This document shows, one piece after another, positions 28,048 to 37,403 of a stretch of DNA of 64,000 nucleotides; positions within the stretch are counted from its first letter, which is position 1, and the number at the start of each line of letters is the position of its first letter. The stretch lies in NCBI RefSeq assembly GCF_900141795.1, contig NZ_FSRE01000003.1, positions 1 to 64,000 of the forward strand, read 5' to 3'. This stretch comes from Sulfurivirga caldicuralii. GTDB lineage: Bacteria; Pseudomonadota; Gammaproteobacteria; Thiomicrospirales; Thiomicrospiraceae. The notes beneath the pieces are model-generated. The model searched no databases. It saw nothing but the letters and a program-made list of their open reading frames with translations, and was not told the DNA's origin. The position numbers and the translations under genes were made by a program.

Positions 28048-28058
28048 GATCGCAGTGT

Positions 28059-28087
28059 TTGCATTCCCCGCCCTATTTCGCTATAAC
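28059..28087 (+). promoter_or_regulatory. Sigma-70-like promoter for hpf
   Basis: TTGCAT at 28059-28064 and TATAAC at 28082-28087 are separated by exactly 17 bases, in the lptB-hpf gap, 48 bases before the hpf start. Confidence 0.7.
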
Positions 28088-28134
28088 AGAACCAAACCCG
28101 ATCACTTTTTCCAACCCAGAGCAAAGGAGCCGCT

Positions 28135-28473
28135 ATGCAACTGGAAATCACCGGCCATCACATCGACGTCACCGACGCCCTGCGTGACCACATCAAGAGC
28201 AAGCTGGAAAAAATCAAGCGTCATTTCGACCAGGTCATGCGCGTACACGTCATTCTGGACTCGGAACGCGCCTTCAAGATCGCCGAAGCGACCGTGCATG
28301 TCGCCGGCCATGACTTTTTCGCCAAGGACGAAAAGGATGACATGTATGCCGCCATCGATGGCATGGTAGACAAGCTGGATCGTCAGATCGTCAAGCACAA
28401 GGAAAAGATCCGTGGCCACAACAAGAAAAGTGGCGGCGTAAAGGGCATGGAGGCTGAAGAAGCCAGCGCCTGA
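28135..28473 (+). CDS. hpf: Ribosome hibernation promoting factor, short form
   Basis: This 112-residue HPF/YfiA-family protein binds the 30S subunit in stationary phase and promotes 100S dimers in the short-HPF system. Family features are MQLEITGHHIDVTDALRDHI at the N-terminus, the basic helix KSKLEKIKRHF, and DDMYAAIDGMVDKLDRQIVK. It ends in a Lys-rich then acidic tail. Its promoter is separate from lptB, and a strong terminator follows. rpoN, which usually precedes hpf, is not here. Confidence 0.94.
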   Translation: MQLEITGHHIDVTDALRDHIKSKLEKIKRHFDQVMRVHVILDSERAFKIAEATVHVAGHDFFAKDEKDDMYAAIDGMVDKLDRQIVKHKEKIRGHNKKSGGVKGMEAEEASA

Positions 28474-28498
28474 TCACCAACACCAGTTAAACCTTTCA

Positions 28499-28526
28499 GG
28501 GGGCGCATTCGTGCCCCCTTGTTTTT
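28499..28526 (+). terminator. Terminator after hpf
   Basis: Stem GGGGGCGC/GTGCCCCC with a 4-base loop, followed by TTG and seven T residues. Confidence 0.9.
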
Positions 28527-28594
28527 TTCTGACGTGCCCCCATCTCTGCACTTTATGAATGCCTTAAAATACACGCGCACTAAAAGGATACCGC

Positions 28595-29968
28595 ATGTCA
28601 GAAATTACCCTAACCCCGGAACAGCAGGAACAGCTCATCGAAGACATTCTCGAAGCGGCGCAAGAGAAGGATGTCCTGCGCACCGAGAAGCTGCTGAAGG
28701 AGCTGGTGCCTGAACAGATCGCTCAGCTGCTGGAAACCACACCGCCCGAGCTGCGACATTTCATCTGGGAGCATGTGGAACCTGAGCATCACGGCGAGGT
28801 GCTGGCGCACCTGAACGAGGAAGTGCGCACCAAACTCCTCGAAACCCTCAATCGCGAGGAGATCGAGGAGCTGGCAGAAGAGCTGGAAACGGACGATCTG
28901 GCCGATATCGCCCAGTCCCTCTCCGATGAAAACAAGGCTATCCTCCTCGAAGCGCTGGACGAGGATGAGCGCGTCGCCGTGGAAACCGCCATGTCCTATC
29001 CGGAGGACACGGCCGGCGGCCTGATGAACTCCGACGTCATCAGCGTGCGGGGGGACGTCACCATCGAAACCGTGATGCGCTACCTGCGCCAGCTGGGTGA
29101 ACTGCCCGACAACCTGCTGGAGTTGATCGTACGCGACCGTCACAACCACTATCTGGGCGTGGTCAAGCTCTCCGATCTGCTCACCCACGAGGAAGACACG
29201 AAGATTGAAGAGTTGCTGGATGCCTCCAAACCCGCGGTGCTCGTGCTGACACCCGCCAAGGACGTGGCCAAGCTGTTCGAGCAGAACGACTGGGTCGATG
29301 CGGCTGTGGTGGACAGCGACAACCACATCCTCGGCCGCATCACCATTGACGATGTGGTGGACATCATCCGTGAAGAGGCTGAGCACGCCCAGATGGCGCA
29401 GGCCGGTCTTGATGAAGATGAAGACATCTTCACTCCCCCGCTGGTTTCAGCGCGCCGTCGCGCCTTCTGGCTGGGGATCAACCTGCTGACTGCCGTTTTT
29501 GCAGCCTGGGTGGCCAGCTTCTTCGAAGACACCCTCGACAAGATCGTCGCCCTGGCACTGATGATGCCCATTGTCGCCAGCATGGGCGGTATCGGCGGCA
29601 CACAGACAGCCACCATCATCATTCGCGCCATGGCCAAGGGCGTCCTCTCGGGACCCAACATGCGCGCGCTGATTCGCAAGGAAATTCTGGTCGGTACGCT
29701 CAACGGGCTTTTCTGGGCATTGGCTACTGGTGCCTTCGCCTGGTGGTGGTTCGGCGACGCCCTGCTCGGCTTCGTATTCGGTGCCGCCATTTTTATCAAC
29801 CTGGTGGCCGGCGCGGTGGCGGGCGCGCTTATCCCGGTAATCCTCGATCGCTTCAAGATCGACCCGGCCTTGGCATCTGGCCTGATGCTCACCACCGTCA
29901 CCGACACCATGGGCTTTTTCGCCCTGCTCGGTCTGGCGACGGTCATCATTCTGCGCCACAGCGTATAA
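28595..29968 (+). CDS. mgtE: Magnesium transporter MgtE
   Basis: MgtE is a homodimeric, Mg-gated inner-membrane Mg channel. The 457-residue protein has an acidic N-terminal domain (residues 1-130), two CBS domains (about 135-260; for example DNHILGRITIDDVVDIIREE) and five C-terminal membrane segments. These include LMMPIVASMGGIGGTQTATI and LASGLMLTTVTDTMGFFALL, the Mg-path region. It is flanked by terminators on both sides, so it is a single-gene transcript. AAAGGAT precedes the ATG. Confidence 0.95.
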   Translation: MSEITLTPEQQEQLIEDILEAAQEKDVLRTEKLLKELVPEQIAQLLETTPPELRHFIWEHVEPEHHGEVLAHLNEEVRTKLLETLNREEIEELAEELETDDLADIAQSLSDENKAILLEALDEDERVAVETAMSYPEDTAGGLMNSDVISVRGDVTIETVMRYLRQLGELPDNLLELIVRDRHNHYLGVVKLSDLLTHEEDTKIEELLDASKPAVLVLTPAKDVAKLFEQNDWVDAAVVDSDNHILGRITIDDVVDIIREEAEHAQMAQAGLDEDEDIFTPPLVSARRRAFWLGINLLTAVFAAWVASFFEDTLDKIVALALMMPIVASMGGIGGTQTATIIIRAMAKGVLSGPNMRALIRKEILVGTLNGLFWALATGAFAWWWFGDALLGFVFGAAIFINLVAGAVAGALIPVILDRFKIDPALASGLMLTTVTDTMGFFALLGLATVIILRHSV

Positions 29969-29990
29969 CGCGCATTTGGCACACAACGAA

Positions 29991-30020
29991 AAACGCCCCG
30001 ATTTTACGGGGCGTTTTTTC
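29991..30020. terminator. Bidirectional terminator between mgtE and dsbC
   Basis: A perfect 10-bp stem, AAACGCCCCG/CGGGGCGTTT, with a 6-base loop, and T residues on the plus side. It sits between converging mgtE and dsbC. The same stem sequence ends rplS at 31706-31730. Confidence 0.9.
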
Positions 30021-30049
30021 ATTCACCTGGTTTCTACTGCGACAGTCCC

Positions 30050-30766
30050 TCAGCGCTTGCCCACCAGATGCTCGATGAGCATTTTCGGGGGCACATAACC
30101 GGGAATCATTTCGCCATTATCCAGCACCATGAAGGGGGTACCGGTCACGCCAATCTTCTGTGCCAGCGCCAGGTGCTCGTTGATGGGGTGACGGCATACC
30201 TTGGTGTCGGGCACCTTGCCGGTTTCCATGGCCTCGTCAAATGCCTTGCGGCGATCTTCGGCGCACCAGACCTTGATGGCGCCATAATAGCTCTCAGACC
30301 CCAGCCCATTGCGCGGAAAGAACAGCACATGGATGGTGACACCGGCTTCCTGCAGTTTCGGGAAGATCCCATGCAACTTGCGGCAGTAGGGACAGTCCAG
30401 ATCATCGAACACCCACACTTCCCGCTTCTGCTCACCCTTGGCCGGATAGGTGATCGTCTTGTCCACAGGCAGCGACTTGAGCAGGTCCGCACGCGCCTTC
30501 TGTTTCGCCGGCTCGGTCAAATTTTGCTTGGTCTGCAGATCGATCAGATTGCCCTGGAAGGCATAGCGGCCATCGCCGCTGATGTAGAACACCTGTCCAT
30601 CCAGGGTAATTTCGTAGAGGCCGGGAACCGGCGTCTCCTTGACCTGAACCGACTGTCCCGGCGGCAATTGCTTCTGCAGCTTATGCTGCATGGTCCTGGC
30701 ATCGGCCAGCGCCTGGAAAGCCATTGTGCTCAGCCCGAGCGCAACAAAAAGGGGTTTGAGTTTCAT
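30050..30766 (-). CDS. dsbC: Thiol:disulfide isomerase DsbC
   Basis: DsbC is a periplasmic dimer that repairs wrong disulfides, for example in LptD encoded at 39696. The 238-residue precursor has a signal peptide (MKLKPLFVALGLSTMAFQALA), the N-terminal dimerisation region, and a thioredoxin domain with the active site DLDCPYCRKLH and the cis-proline loop GVTGTPFMV. The ATG at 30766 has AAAGGAC six bases upstream. It follows xerD as in pseudomonads. Confidence 0.93.
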   Translation of the reverse strand: MKLKPLFVALGLSTMAFQALADARTMQHKLQKQLPPGQSVQVKETPVPGLYEITLDGQVFYISGDGRYAFQGNLIDLQTKQNLTEPAKQKARADLLKSLPVDKTITYPAKGEQKREVWVFDDLDCPYCRKLHGIFPKLQEAGVTIHVLFFPRNGLGSESYYGAIKVWCAEDRRKAFDEAMETGKVPDTKVCRHPINEHLALAQKIGVTGTPFMVLDNGEMIPGYVPPKMLIEHLVGKR

Positions 30767-30797
30767 GGAAAGTCCTTTCAAATGGGGTTGAGGCATT

Positions 30798-31688
30798 TTA
30801 ACCGCGCGGATGGTGCTGCGCATGCAATTGCTGCAGGCGCGCATTGGCTACATGGGTATAGATTTCCGTGGTGGAAAGATTGGCGTGCCCCAGCAGCATC
30901 TGTACCGTACGCAGATCGGCCCCATGGGTCACTAGATGGGTTGCAAAGGCGTGCCGCAGCGTATGCGGCGACAGATACTCGGTGGAAATACCCGCCTGCT
31001 GCGCCAGCTTCTTGATGCGATGCCACACGCTCTGGCGCGTCATGGGCCGTCCCTGCTGGGAGACGAACAGGGCATCACTCAGGCGTTCGCCCAACAGGTG
31101 TGGCCGGCCATGACGCAGATAGCGCTCCAGCCAAACCACCGCCTCCTCCCCCAGTGGCACGATACGGTCCTTGCGCCCCTTGCCCGCCACCACCAGCACC
31201 ACACCCTGGTGCAGGTTGACCTGATCCACCTGCAGGCGCACCAGCTCACTGACACGCAATCCCGCAGCATACAGGGTCTCCAGCAGGGCACGGTCACGCA
31301 GACCCAGCGGTGTGCGGGTATCCGGTGTCTGCAAAAGGGTTTCCACATCCTGCTCGCTCAGGCTACGCGGGATCTTGCGCGTCTGGCGCGGTGTGCTGAC
31401 CAGATGGGTGGGATTGGCGGAACAGGCCCCCTGCTGCACCGCAAAACGGTAAAAGCGTTTCAATGCGGACAGCCGGCGGGCGGCAGAACTGGGTTTGCCC
31501 GTTTCAAGTACCGCGCCCAGATAACGCTCAATGGTATCCCGATCCACCTGCACCGGATCGCCGGCATCGCCCAGCCAGTGGGAAAAATGCAACAGGTCGC
31601 GGCGGTAGGCTGCAAGCGTGTTGACGCTCAGCTGCGCCTCCAACTGCAAGGAGAGAAGAAAGGCATGCAAAACTTCGTCAAACGTCAT
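30798..31688 (-). CDS. xerD: Site-specific tyrosine recombinase XerD
   Basis: With XerC, XerD resolves chromosome dimers at dif. The 296-residue tyrosine recombinase shows the catalytic set: Arg in AAGLRVSELVRL, Lys in VAGKGRKDRIVPLG, HTLRHAFATHLV, the second His in LLGHANLSTTEIYTHV and the nucleophile Tyr in that last motif. XerD rather than XerC is favoured by the neighbour dsbC. I chose the ATG at 31688 (MTFDEV); there is no strong ribosome site. It lies just after the rplS terminator. Confidence 0.9.
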   Translation of the reverse strand: MTFDEVLHAFLLSLQLEAQLSVNTLAAYRRDLLHFSHWLGDAGDPVQVDRDTIERYLGAVLETGKPSSAARRLSALKRFYRFAVQQGACSANPTHLVSTPRQTRKIPRSLSEQDVETLLQTPDTRTPLGLRDRALLETLYAAGLRVSELVRLQVDQVNLHQGVVLVVAGKGRKDRIVPLGEEAVVWLERYLRHGRPHLLGERLSDALFVSQQGRPMTRQSVWHRIKKLAQQAGISTEYLSPHTLRHAFATHLVTHGADLRTVQMLLGHANLSTTEIYTHVANARLQQLHAQHHPRG

Positions 31689-31705
31689 GACATCAGCATA
31701 AATGA

Positions 31706-31730
31706 AAACGCCCCGACGAGCGGGGCGTTT
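31706..31730 (-). terminator. Terminator of the rpsP-rimM-trmD-rplS operon
   Basis: Stem AAACGCCCCG/CGGGGCGTTT with a 5-base loop, then TTCATTTATG on the minus strand, 21 bases after the rplS stop. The T tract is modest. Confidence 0.8.
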
Positions 31731-31750
31731 CATGGCATTCAAGAGTAGGA

Positions 31751-32113
31751 TCAGCCCTTCTTGGCGGTGATCTTTTCCTTGATACGAGCAGCCTTGCCGG
31801 AACGACCACGCAGATAGTAGAGCTTGGCGCGGCGAACGTCACCACGGCGCTTCACTTCGATGCTGTCGATCATGGGGCTGTGTGTCTGGAAAGTACGCTC
31901 CACACCCACGCCGTTGGAAATCTTGCGTACGATGAAGTTGGAATTCAGGCCACGGTTCTTCTTGGCGATAACGACGCCTTCAAACGCCTGAATACGGGTG
32001 TTGTCACCCTCTTTTACAACAACTTTTACAACAACGGTGTCACCTGGACCGAATTCGGGCAGGTCCTTGCGCAGTTGTTCTTCTTCAATTTTTGCGATGA
32101 TCGGGTTTTTCAT
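31751..32113 (-). CDS. rplS: 50S ribosomal protein L19
   Basis: This 120-residue ribosomal protein L19 sits at the 30S-50S interface. Family features are [40 protein letters not shown] and the basic C-terminus [20 protein letters not shown]. The ATG at 32113 ([10 protein letters not shown]) has AGGGAG upstream. It is the last gene of the classic rpsP-rimM-trmD-rplS operon. Confidence 0.97.
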   Translation of the reverse strand: MKNPIIAKIEEEQLRKDLPEFGPGDTVVVKVVVKEGDNTRIQAFEGVVIAKKNRGLNSNFIVRKISNGVGVERTFQTHSPMIDSIEVKRRGDVRRAKLYYLRGRSGKAARIKEKITAKKG

Positions 32114-32130
32114 GTCAGGTTTCTCCCTGT

Positions 32131-32910
32131 TCAATCGAGCGGTATGCCCCACTCGATCAATTGCTCATTGCTTACATGACCCAGCTTGCGTGCACGCTTG
32201 AGCAGCGCGCGCTGATCAGAGGTAAGCACCAGATTGTCCAGCAGGTCCGGGCGGCGCTCGGCCGTCCGACGGAGTTTTTCCAGCAACCGCCAGATGGCGA
32301 TCTGCTCGTGGTGCCCCTGCTGCAGCACCGCTGGAACCTCCATCCCGTCCACACTGGGCGGGCGGGTATAGTGCGGGCAGTCCAGCAGTCCATCGCTGAA
32401 GGAATCCTCCAGCGCAGACTGGGCATGCCCAAGTGCCCCCGGCAACAGCCGGATCACGGCATCCATCAGCATCATCGCCGGCAGCTCGCCGCCTGAAACG
32501 ACGAAATCGCCAACGCTGATCTCTTCATCCACGTGACGCTGGATGAAGCGTTCATCCACGCCTTCGTAGCGACCGCACAGCAGCGCAATCCGCGGCAGCT
32601 CGGCCAGCTCCTCTACCCGCCGCTGGGTCAGCGGTGCGCCCTGCGGGCTCAGGTAGATCAGGTGCGCCGGACGTTCATCCGCAGCCTGCATGGCTGCCAC
32701 CGTATCCGCAAGAGGCTGATACAGCATGACCATTCCAGGCCCGCCCCCGTAGGGGCGGTCATCCACCGTACGGTGAACGTCGTGGGTAAACGCCCGCGGG
32801 TTCCACAGCACCAGCTCGGCCAGCCGTTTTTCAAACGCCCGCCGCGTCACCCCATGGTCGGTGATGGCGGAGAACATCTCCGGAAAGAGGGTGATAACGT
32901 CAAAGCGCAA
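32131..32910 (-). CDS. trmD: tRNA (guanine37-N1)-methyltransferase TrmD
   Basis: TrmD methylates G37 of tRNAs reading CNN codons, preventing frameshifts. It is a SPOUT (knotted) methyltransferase of 259 residues with [44 protein letters not shown] and the knot region [19 protein letters not shown]. It starts with TTG directly after the rimM TGA, with AGGAGG about 5 bases upstream. A TTG start here could hold its translation low relative to the ribosomal proteins. Confidence 0.96.
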   Translation of the reverse strand: MRFDVITLFPEMFSAITDHGVTRRAFEKRLAELVLWNPRAFTHDVHRTVDDRPYGGGPGMVMLYQPLADTVAAMQAADERPAHLIYLSPQGAPLTQRRVEELAELPRIALLCGRYEGVDERFIQRHVDEEISVGDFVVSGGELPAMMLMDAVIRLLPGALGHAQSALEDSFSDGLLDCPHYTRPPSVDGMEVPAVLQQGHHEQIAIWRLLEKLRRTAERRPDLLDNLVLTSDQRALLKRARKLGHVSNEQLIEWGIPLD

Positions 32911-33435
32911 TCACGCCTCCTCCTGTTCCCAGTCCACGTCGATGCGCTTGCTCGGGATGTCCACAGCGGTGACGTAATGCCCTTCCACCATCGGGATCAG
33001 ATGCTGTTGCCCTGCCCCCTGGATGCGCATCACATCATGGGCGCCGGTTTCGATCATGTTGACCACCTTGCCAAGATGCGCGCCGTGCTGGTCGTACACT
33101 TCACAACCGATCAGGTCGGCCCAGTAGTAGCCGTCCTCGGCCGGTGGCAGCTGATCGCGATCGATGGCGATCTCGCACCCCATCAGGGTACGCGCCTGTT
33201 CGCGATCGTGAATGCCGTCCAGTTGGGCCACCAGCGCCTTGCCACCCATGTGGGTGCGGTGCCTGAGCACCTTGACCTGACGCCAATGGCCATCCTGGCA
33301 TTTCAGCCACCAGGGCTGATACGTGAATATGTTTTCAATGGGGTCGGTGTGGGAATAGATCTTGACCCAACCCTGCACCCCATAGAGGCCGTTGATCTTG
33401 CCGACAATCAGCTTCTCAGCGGCCATGTGCGTCAT
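32911..33435 (-). CDS. rimM: Ribosome maturation factor RimM
   Basis: RimM binds S19 and assists maturation of the 30S head. The 174-residue protein has the N-terminal RimM domain (LIVGKINGLYGVQGWVKIYS) and a C-terminal PRC-barrel (YYWADLIGCEVYDQHGAHLG). The ATG overlaps the rpsP stop (TGATG); another ATG three codons later is possible. It abuts trmD with no gap. Confidence 0.95.
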   Translation of the reverse strand: MTHMAAEKLIVGKINGLYGVQGWVKIYSHTDPIENIFTYQPWWLKCQDGHWRQVKVLRHRTHMGGKALVAQLDGIHDREQARTLMGCEIAIDRDQLPPAEDGYYWADLIGCEVYDQHGAHLGKVVNMIETGAHDVMRIQGAGQQHLIPMVEGHYVTAVDIPSKRIDVDWEQEEA

Positions 33436-33683
33436 CAGGCTGCTTTTTCAGCCTTTTTCACCAGCTGGGCAACACGCTCGGACATTTGCGCGCCTTCATT
33501 CAGCCAGTGCGCGAGACGCTCGCTGTCAATACGCAGGGTCTCTTCGTTGCCACGGGCATTGGGGTTATAGAAACCCAGCTGCTCGATGAAACGACCGTCG
33601 CGTGGCGAGCGCTTGTCTGCGACGACGATGCGATAAAATGGGCGCTTTTTGGCACCGCCCCGTGCCAGACGAATAACTACCAT
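33435..33683 (-). CDS. rpsP: 30S ribosomal protein S16
   Basis: S16 is an 82-residue early-assembly ribosomal protein. The sequence [20 protein letters not shown] and the following [19 protein letters not shown] are diagnostic. It is the first gene of its operon. The upstream 138 bases to lipA contain ATTATAAT (about 33773-33780), a palindromic -10-like element readable on both strands, but I see no convincing -35 for either gene. Confidence 0.97.
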   Translation of the reverse strand: MVVIRLARGGAKKRPFYRIVVADKRSPRDGRFIEQLGFYNPNARGNEETLRIDSERLAHWLNEGAQMSERVAQLVKKAEKAA

Positions 33684-33821
33684 ACTGGTTTCTCCTTTGT
33701 ATCAACAGCGACGACAGGAAAGCCTGCCGACTAATTCTTCTGTCCCTTTTCCCCTTTCGCGGGAAACGGGGAATTATAATCTATCTTTATTTATAAGCGC
33801 ATGATTTTTGCCGGGATATCC

Positions 33822-34817
33822 ATGAAAAACGCCGAGTACCACGAAATTCCACTGGAAAACCTGTCCCTGAAGGTACGCAACGCCCAGATGCCGAAAGGGG
33901 CTTACAAGACCAAGGCGCTCAAGCACCGACCCGACCCCGAAGCGCCGCGCCTGCCCAAGCCCCGCTGGATCCGCGCCAAACTGCCGCAGGCGCAGCATAT
34001 CGGCCGTATCAGCGAAATCAAGCAAACGCTGCGCGAGCATGGCCTGCACACCGTGTGCGAAGAGGCCACCTGCCCCAACCTGGCGGAATGCTTCGGCAAG
34101 GGCACGGCCACCTTCATGATCATGGGCGACGTCTGTACGCGCCGCTGCCCCTTCTGTGATGTGCGCTACGGCCGCCCCCACCCACTGGATGAAAAGGAAC
34201 CGCTCAAGCTGGCCGACACCATTGCCGCCATGGGGCTGCGCTATGTGGTCATCACCTCGGTGGACCGCGACGACCTGCGCGATGGCGGCGCTGCACACTT
34301 CAAGGCCTGTGTCGCAGCTGTACGCGAACGCTCGCCCGACACCCGCATCGAAATTCTTGTGCCCGACTTCAAGGGCCGGCAAAAAGTCGCGTTGGACACG
34401 CTGGCGCAGTGCCCGCCCGATGTGTTCAACCACAACCTGGAAACCGTCCCCCGCCTCTATGAAAAAGCACGCCCGCAGGCAGACTATCAGGGCTCGCTCA
34501 ACCTGCTGGCCCGATTCAAGGAGCGCTTCCCCGACATCCCCACCAAAAGCGGCCTGATGGTCGGTCTGGGCGAAACGCTTGAGCAGCTGGTGGACGTGAT
34601 GCAGGACCTGCGTGCCCACGGCGTGGAGATGCTCACCGTGGGCCAGTACCTGCAGCCCAGCCCCTACCACCTTGCGGTGGAAAAATACTGGACACCGGAA
34701 GAGTTTGCCGAGATCGAACGCATCGGCTATGAACTGGGCTTCGATCACGTCGCTGCCGGTCCCATGGTGCGCTCCAGTTATCACGCCGACCTGCAGGCCG
34801 AAGCGCTCATTTCCTGA
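33822..34817 (+). CDS. lipA: Lipoyl synthase LipA
   Basis: LipA is a radical-SAM enzyme that inserts two sulfur atoms into protein-bound octanoyl chains, sacrificing its auxiliary [4Fe-4S] cluster, so it depends on the Suf system. The radical-SAM motif is CTRRCPFCD; auxiliary cluster cysteines are in [12 protein letters not shown], and the C-terminal RSSY motif is present. The 331-residue start at ATG 33822 has a weak GGGA site; an ATG at 33801 has none. No lipB is adjacent. Confidence 0.94.
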   Translation: MKNAEYHEIPLENLSLKVRNAQMPKGAYKTKALKHRPDPEAPRLPKPRWIRAKLPQAQHIGRISEIKQTLREHGLHTVCEEATCPNLAECFGKGTATFMIMGDVCTRRCPFCDVRYGRPHPLDEKEPLKLADTIAAMGLRYVVITSVDRDDLRDGGAAHFKACVAAVRERSPDTRIEILVPDFKGRQKVALDTLAQCPPDVFNHNLETVPRLYEKARPQADYQGSLNLLARFKERFPDIPTKSGLMVGLGETLEQLVDVMQDLRAHGVEMLTVGQYLQPSPYHLAVEKYWTPEEFAEIERIGYELGFDHVAAGPMVRSSYHADLQAEALIS

Positions 34818-34900
34818 ACCAATCCGAGCCAGAACCCTTGTTTTGGCCGGCCTGAACCCCCATATTGACTGCAAACAGCACGCCCCGATTTTTTGCGCCC

Positions 34901-34922
34901 TGAAAAAAGTCGGGGACCCCCT
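34901..34922 (+). repeat. Dispersed repeat copy 4 (upstream of hslO)
   Basis: TGAAAAAAGTCGGGGACCCCCT on the plus strand, 17 bases before the hslO start. CCCCGATTTTTT about 20 bases upstream (from 34883) is an imperfect inverted match to its left half, so the pair could form a hairpin in the lipA-hslO gap. Confidence 0.85.
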
Positions 34923-34939
34923 GTCAGAAGGAGGCAGAC

Positions 34940-35794
34940 ATGAATCAGCTACACGGATTTCTACTACAGGAACTGGATATTCGCGGCCAGCACGTGCTGC
35001 TGCAGGAAAGCTGGCGCGAAATGATCGCCGATCGCCACTACACCCCGGCTCTGCAGCGCCTGCTGGGCGAACTGACCGCCGTGGCGGTCTTTCTGGCCAA
35101 CGGGCTCAAGCACGAAGGCAAGGTGACGCTGCAGGTGCAGGGCCAGGGTCCCGTCTCCCTGCTGGTAGTGGAAGCCACCCATGATCTGGCGATCCGCGGC
35201 ATGGCGAAGACCCGAGAAGCGATCAGTGAAGAACTGGAAGGCATGGATGCCCTGCTGGGCGAAGGTCAGCTGGTGCTGACGCTCTACAACAGCGTCACCG
35301 ACCGCCACTACCAATCGTTCGTGCCGCGCCATGGCAACAGCGTGGCCGAGTCGTTCGAGCACTTTTTCAGTCAGTCCGATCAGCTGGACACCCGTCTGTG
35401 GCTGACAGCGAATGACCAGGCCGTCGGCGGCCTGCTGCTGCAGAAGATGCCAGAAGCCGACAAGAAGGACCCCGACGGATGGAGCCGCGTGGTGCATCTG
35501 GCGGAAACCCTCAAGGATGAGGAGCTGCTCACCCTACCGGCGCAGGAGCTGCTGCACCGCCTCTTCCATGAGGAAACAGTTGAACTCTATCCGCCGCGCG
35601 AGGTGCGCTACGAATGTACGCAGGACCGCGACCGCGTGCTGGCCGCCATCAAGGCCATGGGCGAAGAAGAAGTGCGCCGTATTCTCGAACAGGAAGGCGC
35701 CGTGGTCGTGCACAACGAACTGTGCAACTTCCACGTCAAGCTGGACGCCGCCGATGTGGATGCCCTGTTCAGCGCGGAGAAACCGCAGCAGTAG
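34940..35794 (+). CDS. hslO: Hsp33-family chaperone with incomplete zinc site
   Basis: Hsp33 is a redox-switched holdase activated when oxidation releases Zn from four C-terminal cysteines (CxC and CxxC). The 284-residue protein is Hsp33-like throughout: FLLQELDIRGQHV at the start, then ATHDLAIRGMA, LLLQKMP and LLHRLFHEE. But the zinc motifs read YECTQD and HNELCNF, so the second cysteine of CxC is Gln and the first cysteine of CxxC is Asn. I checked both codons in the DNA. Classical zinc-based redox control is therefore unlikely. A weak hairpin follows the gene at 35826-35847. Confidence 0.9.
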   Translation: MNQLHGFLLQELDIRGQHVLLQESWREMIADRHYTPALQRLLGELTAVAVFLANGLKHEGKVTLQVQGQGPVSLLVVEATHDLAIRGMAKTREAISEELEGMDALLGEGQLVLTLYNSVTDRHYQSFVPRHGNSVAESFEHFFSQSDQLDTRLWLTANDQAVGGLLLQKMPEADKKDPDGWSRVVHLAETLKDEELLTLPAQELLHRLFHEETVELYPPREVRYECTQDRDRVLAAIKAMGEEEVRRILEQEGAVVVHNELCNFHVKLDAADVDALFSAEKPQQ

Positions 35795-35911
35795 GTGCTG
35801 CAGGCACTGCAAACAGCAAATCTCTGTGCGCATGCGCTTTTGCGCACGCAGTTAACGGACCTTTCCGAACCATCTTGATGGCGGCAAGCAGCTTGCGCCC
35901 GCCGCCTTCTG

Positions 35912-36559
35912 TCATGCTGCACTATCCACAGCCTTGAAACGCCCCAGCCACACCTTCTCCCACCAGGGATGGCCCTGACGCAGGGTGGCATGCTCGGCCC
36001 GTTTTTCGAGGGTTGCGACGTCGCCAAACAGCTGTACCACTTCGTCATCGGGCACTACGAACGGCGGTCCGGCTTCCAGCGGCACGCCCTCGGCATCCAG
36101 GGAAATCAGCAAAAGCTGGGCGCCCGGCGCCAGCGACGCCAGCTGGCGCACATAATCCGGACGACGCGCCTGCGCAAAGGCGACCAATGCGGCACGGTCA
36201 TACACCGCATCCACCGCGCCTGCGCTATCGGGTGTCAGGGCAAAGAAGTCGCCTTCGAACCAGCGCAGGCGCCCCTCCTCACTGTGCCACCAGCCATCAT
36301 CACCCGGCAGCAATTCAATGCCCTGTTCCTCTACAAACTGCTCGCGGGCCAGCGGGCTCAATTCAGCGCCAATCACATGATATCCCTGTCCCAACAGCCA
36401 GGCGAGATCCACACTCTTGCCGCACAGCGGCACCAGAATGCTTGCACCCTGCGGCAAGGCCAGCTCGGGCAGATACTGCTTAAGCAGCGGGTTGGGTTCG
36501 GGCAGATGCCAGCCTATCTGCCCTGCCTGCCAGCGCTGATGCCAGAAATGGTGTTCCAT
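35912..36559 (-). CDS. tpm: Thiopurine S-methyltransferase family protein
   Basis: This 215-residue SAM-dependent methyltransferase has the bacterial TPMT pattern: FWHQRWQAGQIGWHLPEPNP at the N-terminus, the SAM loop ILVPLCGKSVDLAWLLGQGY and AVYDRAALVAFAQARRPDYV. Bacterial relatives methylate selenium or tellurium compounds and thiopurines; the natural substrate is not known. AGGAGG precedes the ATG, which overlaps the yaaA stop (TGATG). A GTG one codon earlier is possible. Confidence 0.92.
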   Translation of the reverse strand: MEHHFWHQRWQAGQIGWHLPEPNPLLKQYLPELALPQGASILVPLCGKSVDLAWLLGQGYHVIGAELSPLAREQFVEEQGIELLPGDDGWWHSEEGRLRWFEGDFFALTPDSAGAVDAVYDRAALVAFAQARRPDYVRQLASLAPGAQLLLISLDAEGVPLEAGPPFVVPDDEVVQLFGDVATLEKRAEHATLRQGHPWWEKVWLGRFKAVDSAA

Positions 36560-37338
36560 CACGCCTCCTGTCGGCGAGTAAATACCCAGGTGCTTTCATC
36601 GGACAGTTCTGGCGCGAAACCATAGCCCTCACGGTCAAAGTACTTCAGCTCCTCGGCGTCCTGCACCTGATGGTCAATGGCCCAGCGCGCCATCATGCCG
36701 CGCGCCTTCTTGGCATAGAAACTGATAATCTTGTACTGACCGTTTTTCCAGTCCTTGAACACCGGGGTAATGATGCGGCCATTCACCCGCTTCGCATCCA
36801 CCGCCTTCCAGTATTCGTTGGAGGCCAGGTTGACCAGCTCGCTGGAGCCGGATTCAGCCAGACGTTGATTCACCAAGGGCGTAATCCTGTCGCGCCAGTA
36901 GGCATACAGATCCTTGCCCGCCGGGTTCTCCAGCTTGGTGCCCATTTCGAGGCGGTAGGGCAGGATCCGATCCATGGGGCGCAGCAGGCCATACAAGCCG
37001 GAAAGGATGTTCAGATGACGCTGGGCATACTGGGCACCGGACGGCTTCAATCCCTGGGCATCCAGCCCCTGATAGACATCGCCCTTGAACAGATAGAGCG
37101 CCGGCTTGACCTTTTCCGGCGGAAACGGCACCTGCCACGCCTGATAACGTTCGAAGTTCAACTCTGCCAGCTTGTCGCTCAGCTTCATCAGGCTGGCCAG
37201 CTCGTCCGGCGCTTTCTGTTGCATGATTTTTGCCAGCGCGTCGGCGTCCTGCAGCAATGCAGGCTCTGTCGGTTCGATCGGCGGGTTGGTCAGCGGGGTT
37301 TCGTCCAGCGACTTGGCCGGGGAAATCAGCATCAACAT
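36559..37338 (-). CDS. yaaA: Peroxide stress protein YaaA (DUF328)
   Basis: YaaA limits intracellular iron toxicity during H2O2 stress in E. coli and has a DNA-binding fold. The 259-residue protein shows the DUF328 features [45 protein letters not shown] and a C-terminal [10 protein letters not shown]. The ATG at 37338 has GGAGACC seven bases upstream. It may share a transcript with tpm. Confidence 0.94.
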   Translation of the reverse strand: MLMLISPAKSLDETPLTNPPIEPTEPALLQDADALAKIMQQKAPDELASLMKLSDKLAELNFERYQAWQVPFPPEKVKPALYLFKGDVYQGLDAQGLKPSGAQYAQRHLNILSGLYGLLRPMDRILPYRLEMGTKLENPAGKDLYAYWRDRITPLVNQRLAESGSSELVNLASNEYWKAVDAKRVNGRIITPVFKDWKNGQYKIISFYAKKARGMMARWAIDHQVQDAEELKYFDREGYGFAPELSDESTWVFTRRQEA

Positions 37339-37355
37339 GGTTTGGTCTCCAATAA

Positions 37356-37377
37356 AAAAGCGCCCGAAGGCGCTTTT
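37356..37377 (-). terminator. Terminator after the small lipoprotein gene
   Basis: Stem AAAAGCGCC/GGCGCTTTT with a TTCG-type loop and a TTTTTTATT tail on the minus strand. It separates the lipoprotein gene from yaaA. Confidence 0.88.
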
Positions 37378-37403
37378 ATGACATAACCGCAAAAGGGTGT
37401 CAA

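Noticed and set aside
30798-31688. Mobile-element integrase
   Set aside because: The tyrosine recombinase sits between rplS and dsbC, has XerD-type length and motifs, and no attachment repeats or phage genes surround it.
33700-33800. Complete divergent promoters around the ATTATAAT palindrome between rpsP and lipA
   Set aside because: The -10-like element is clear, but neither strand has a convincing -35 at the right distance, so I did not list promoters.
34525-34545. CTTCCCCGACATCCCC in lipA as an eighth repeat copy
   Set aside because: Only part of the core is present, and the codons are those of the conserved LipA sequence FPDIPTKSG.
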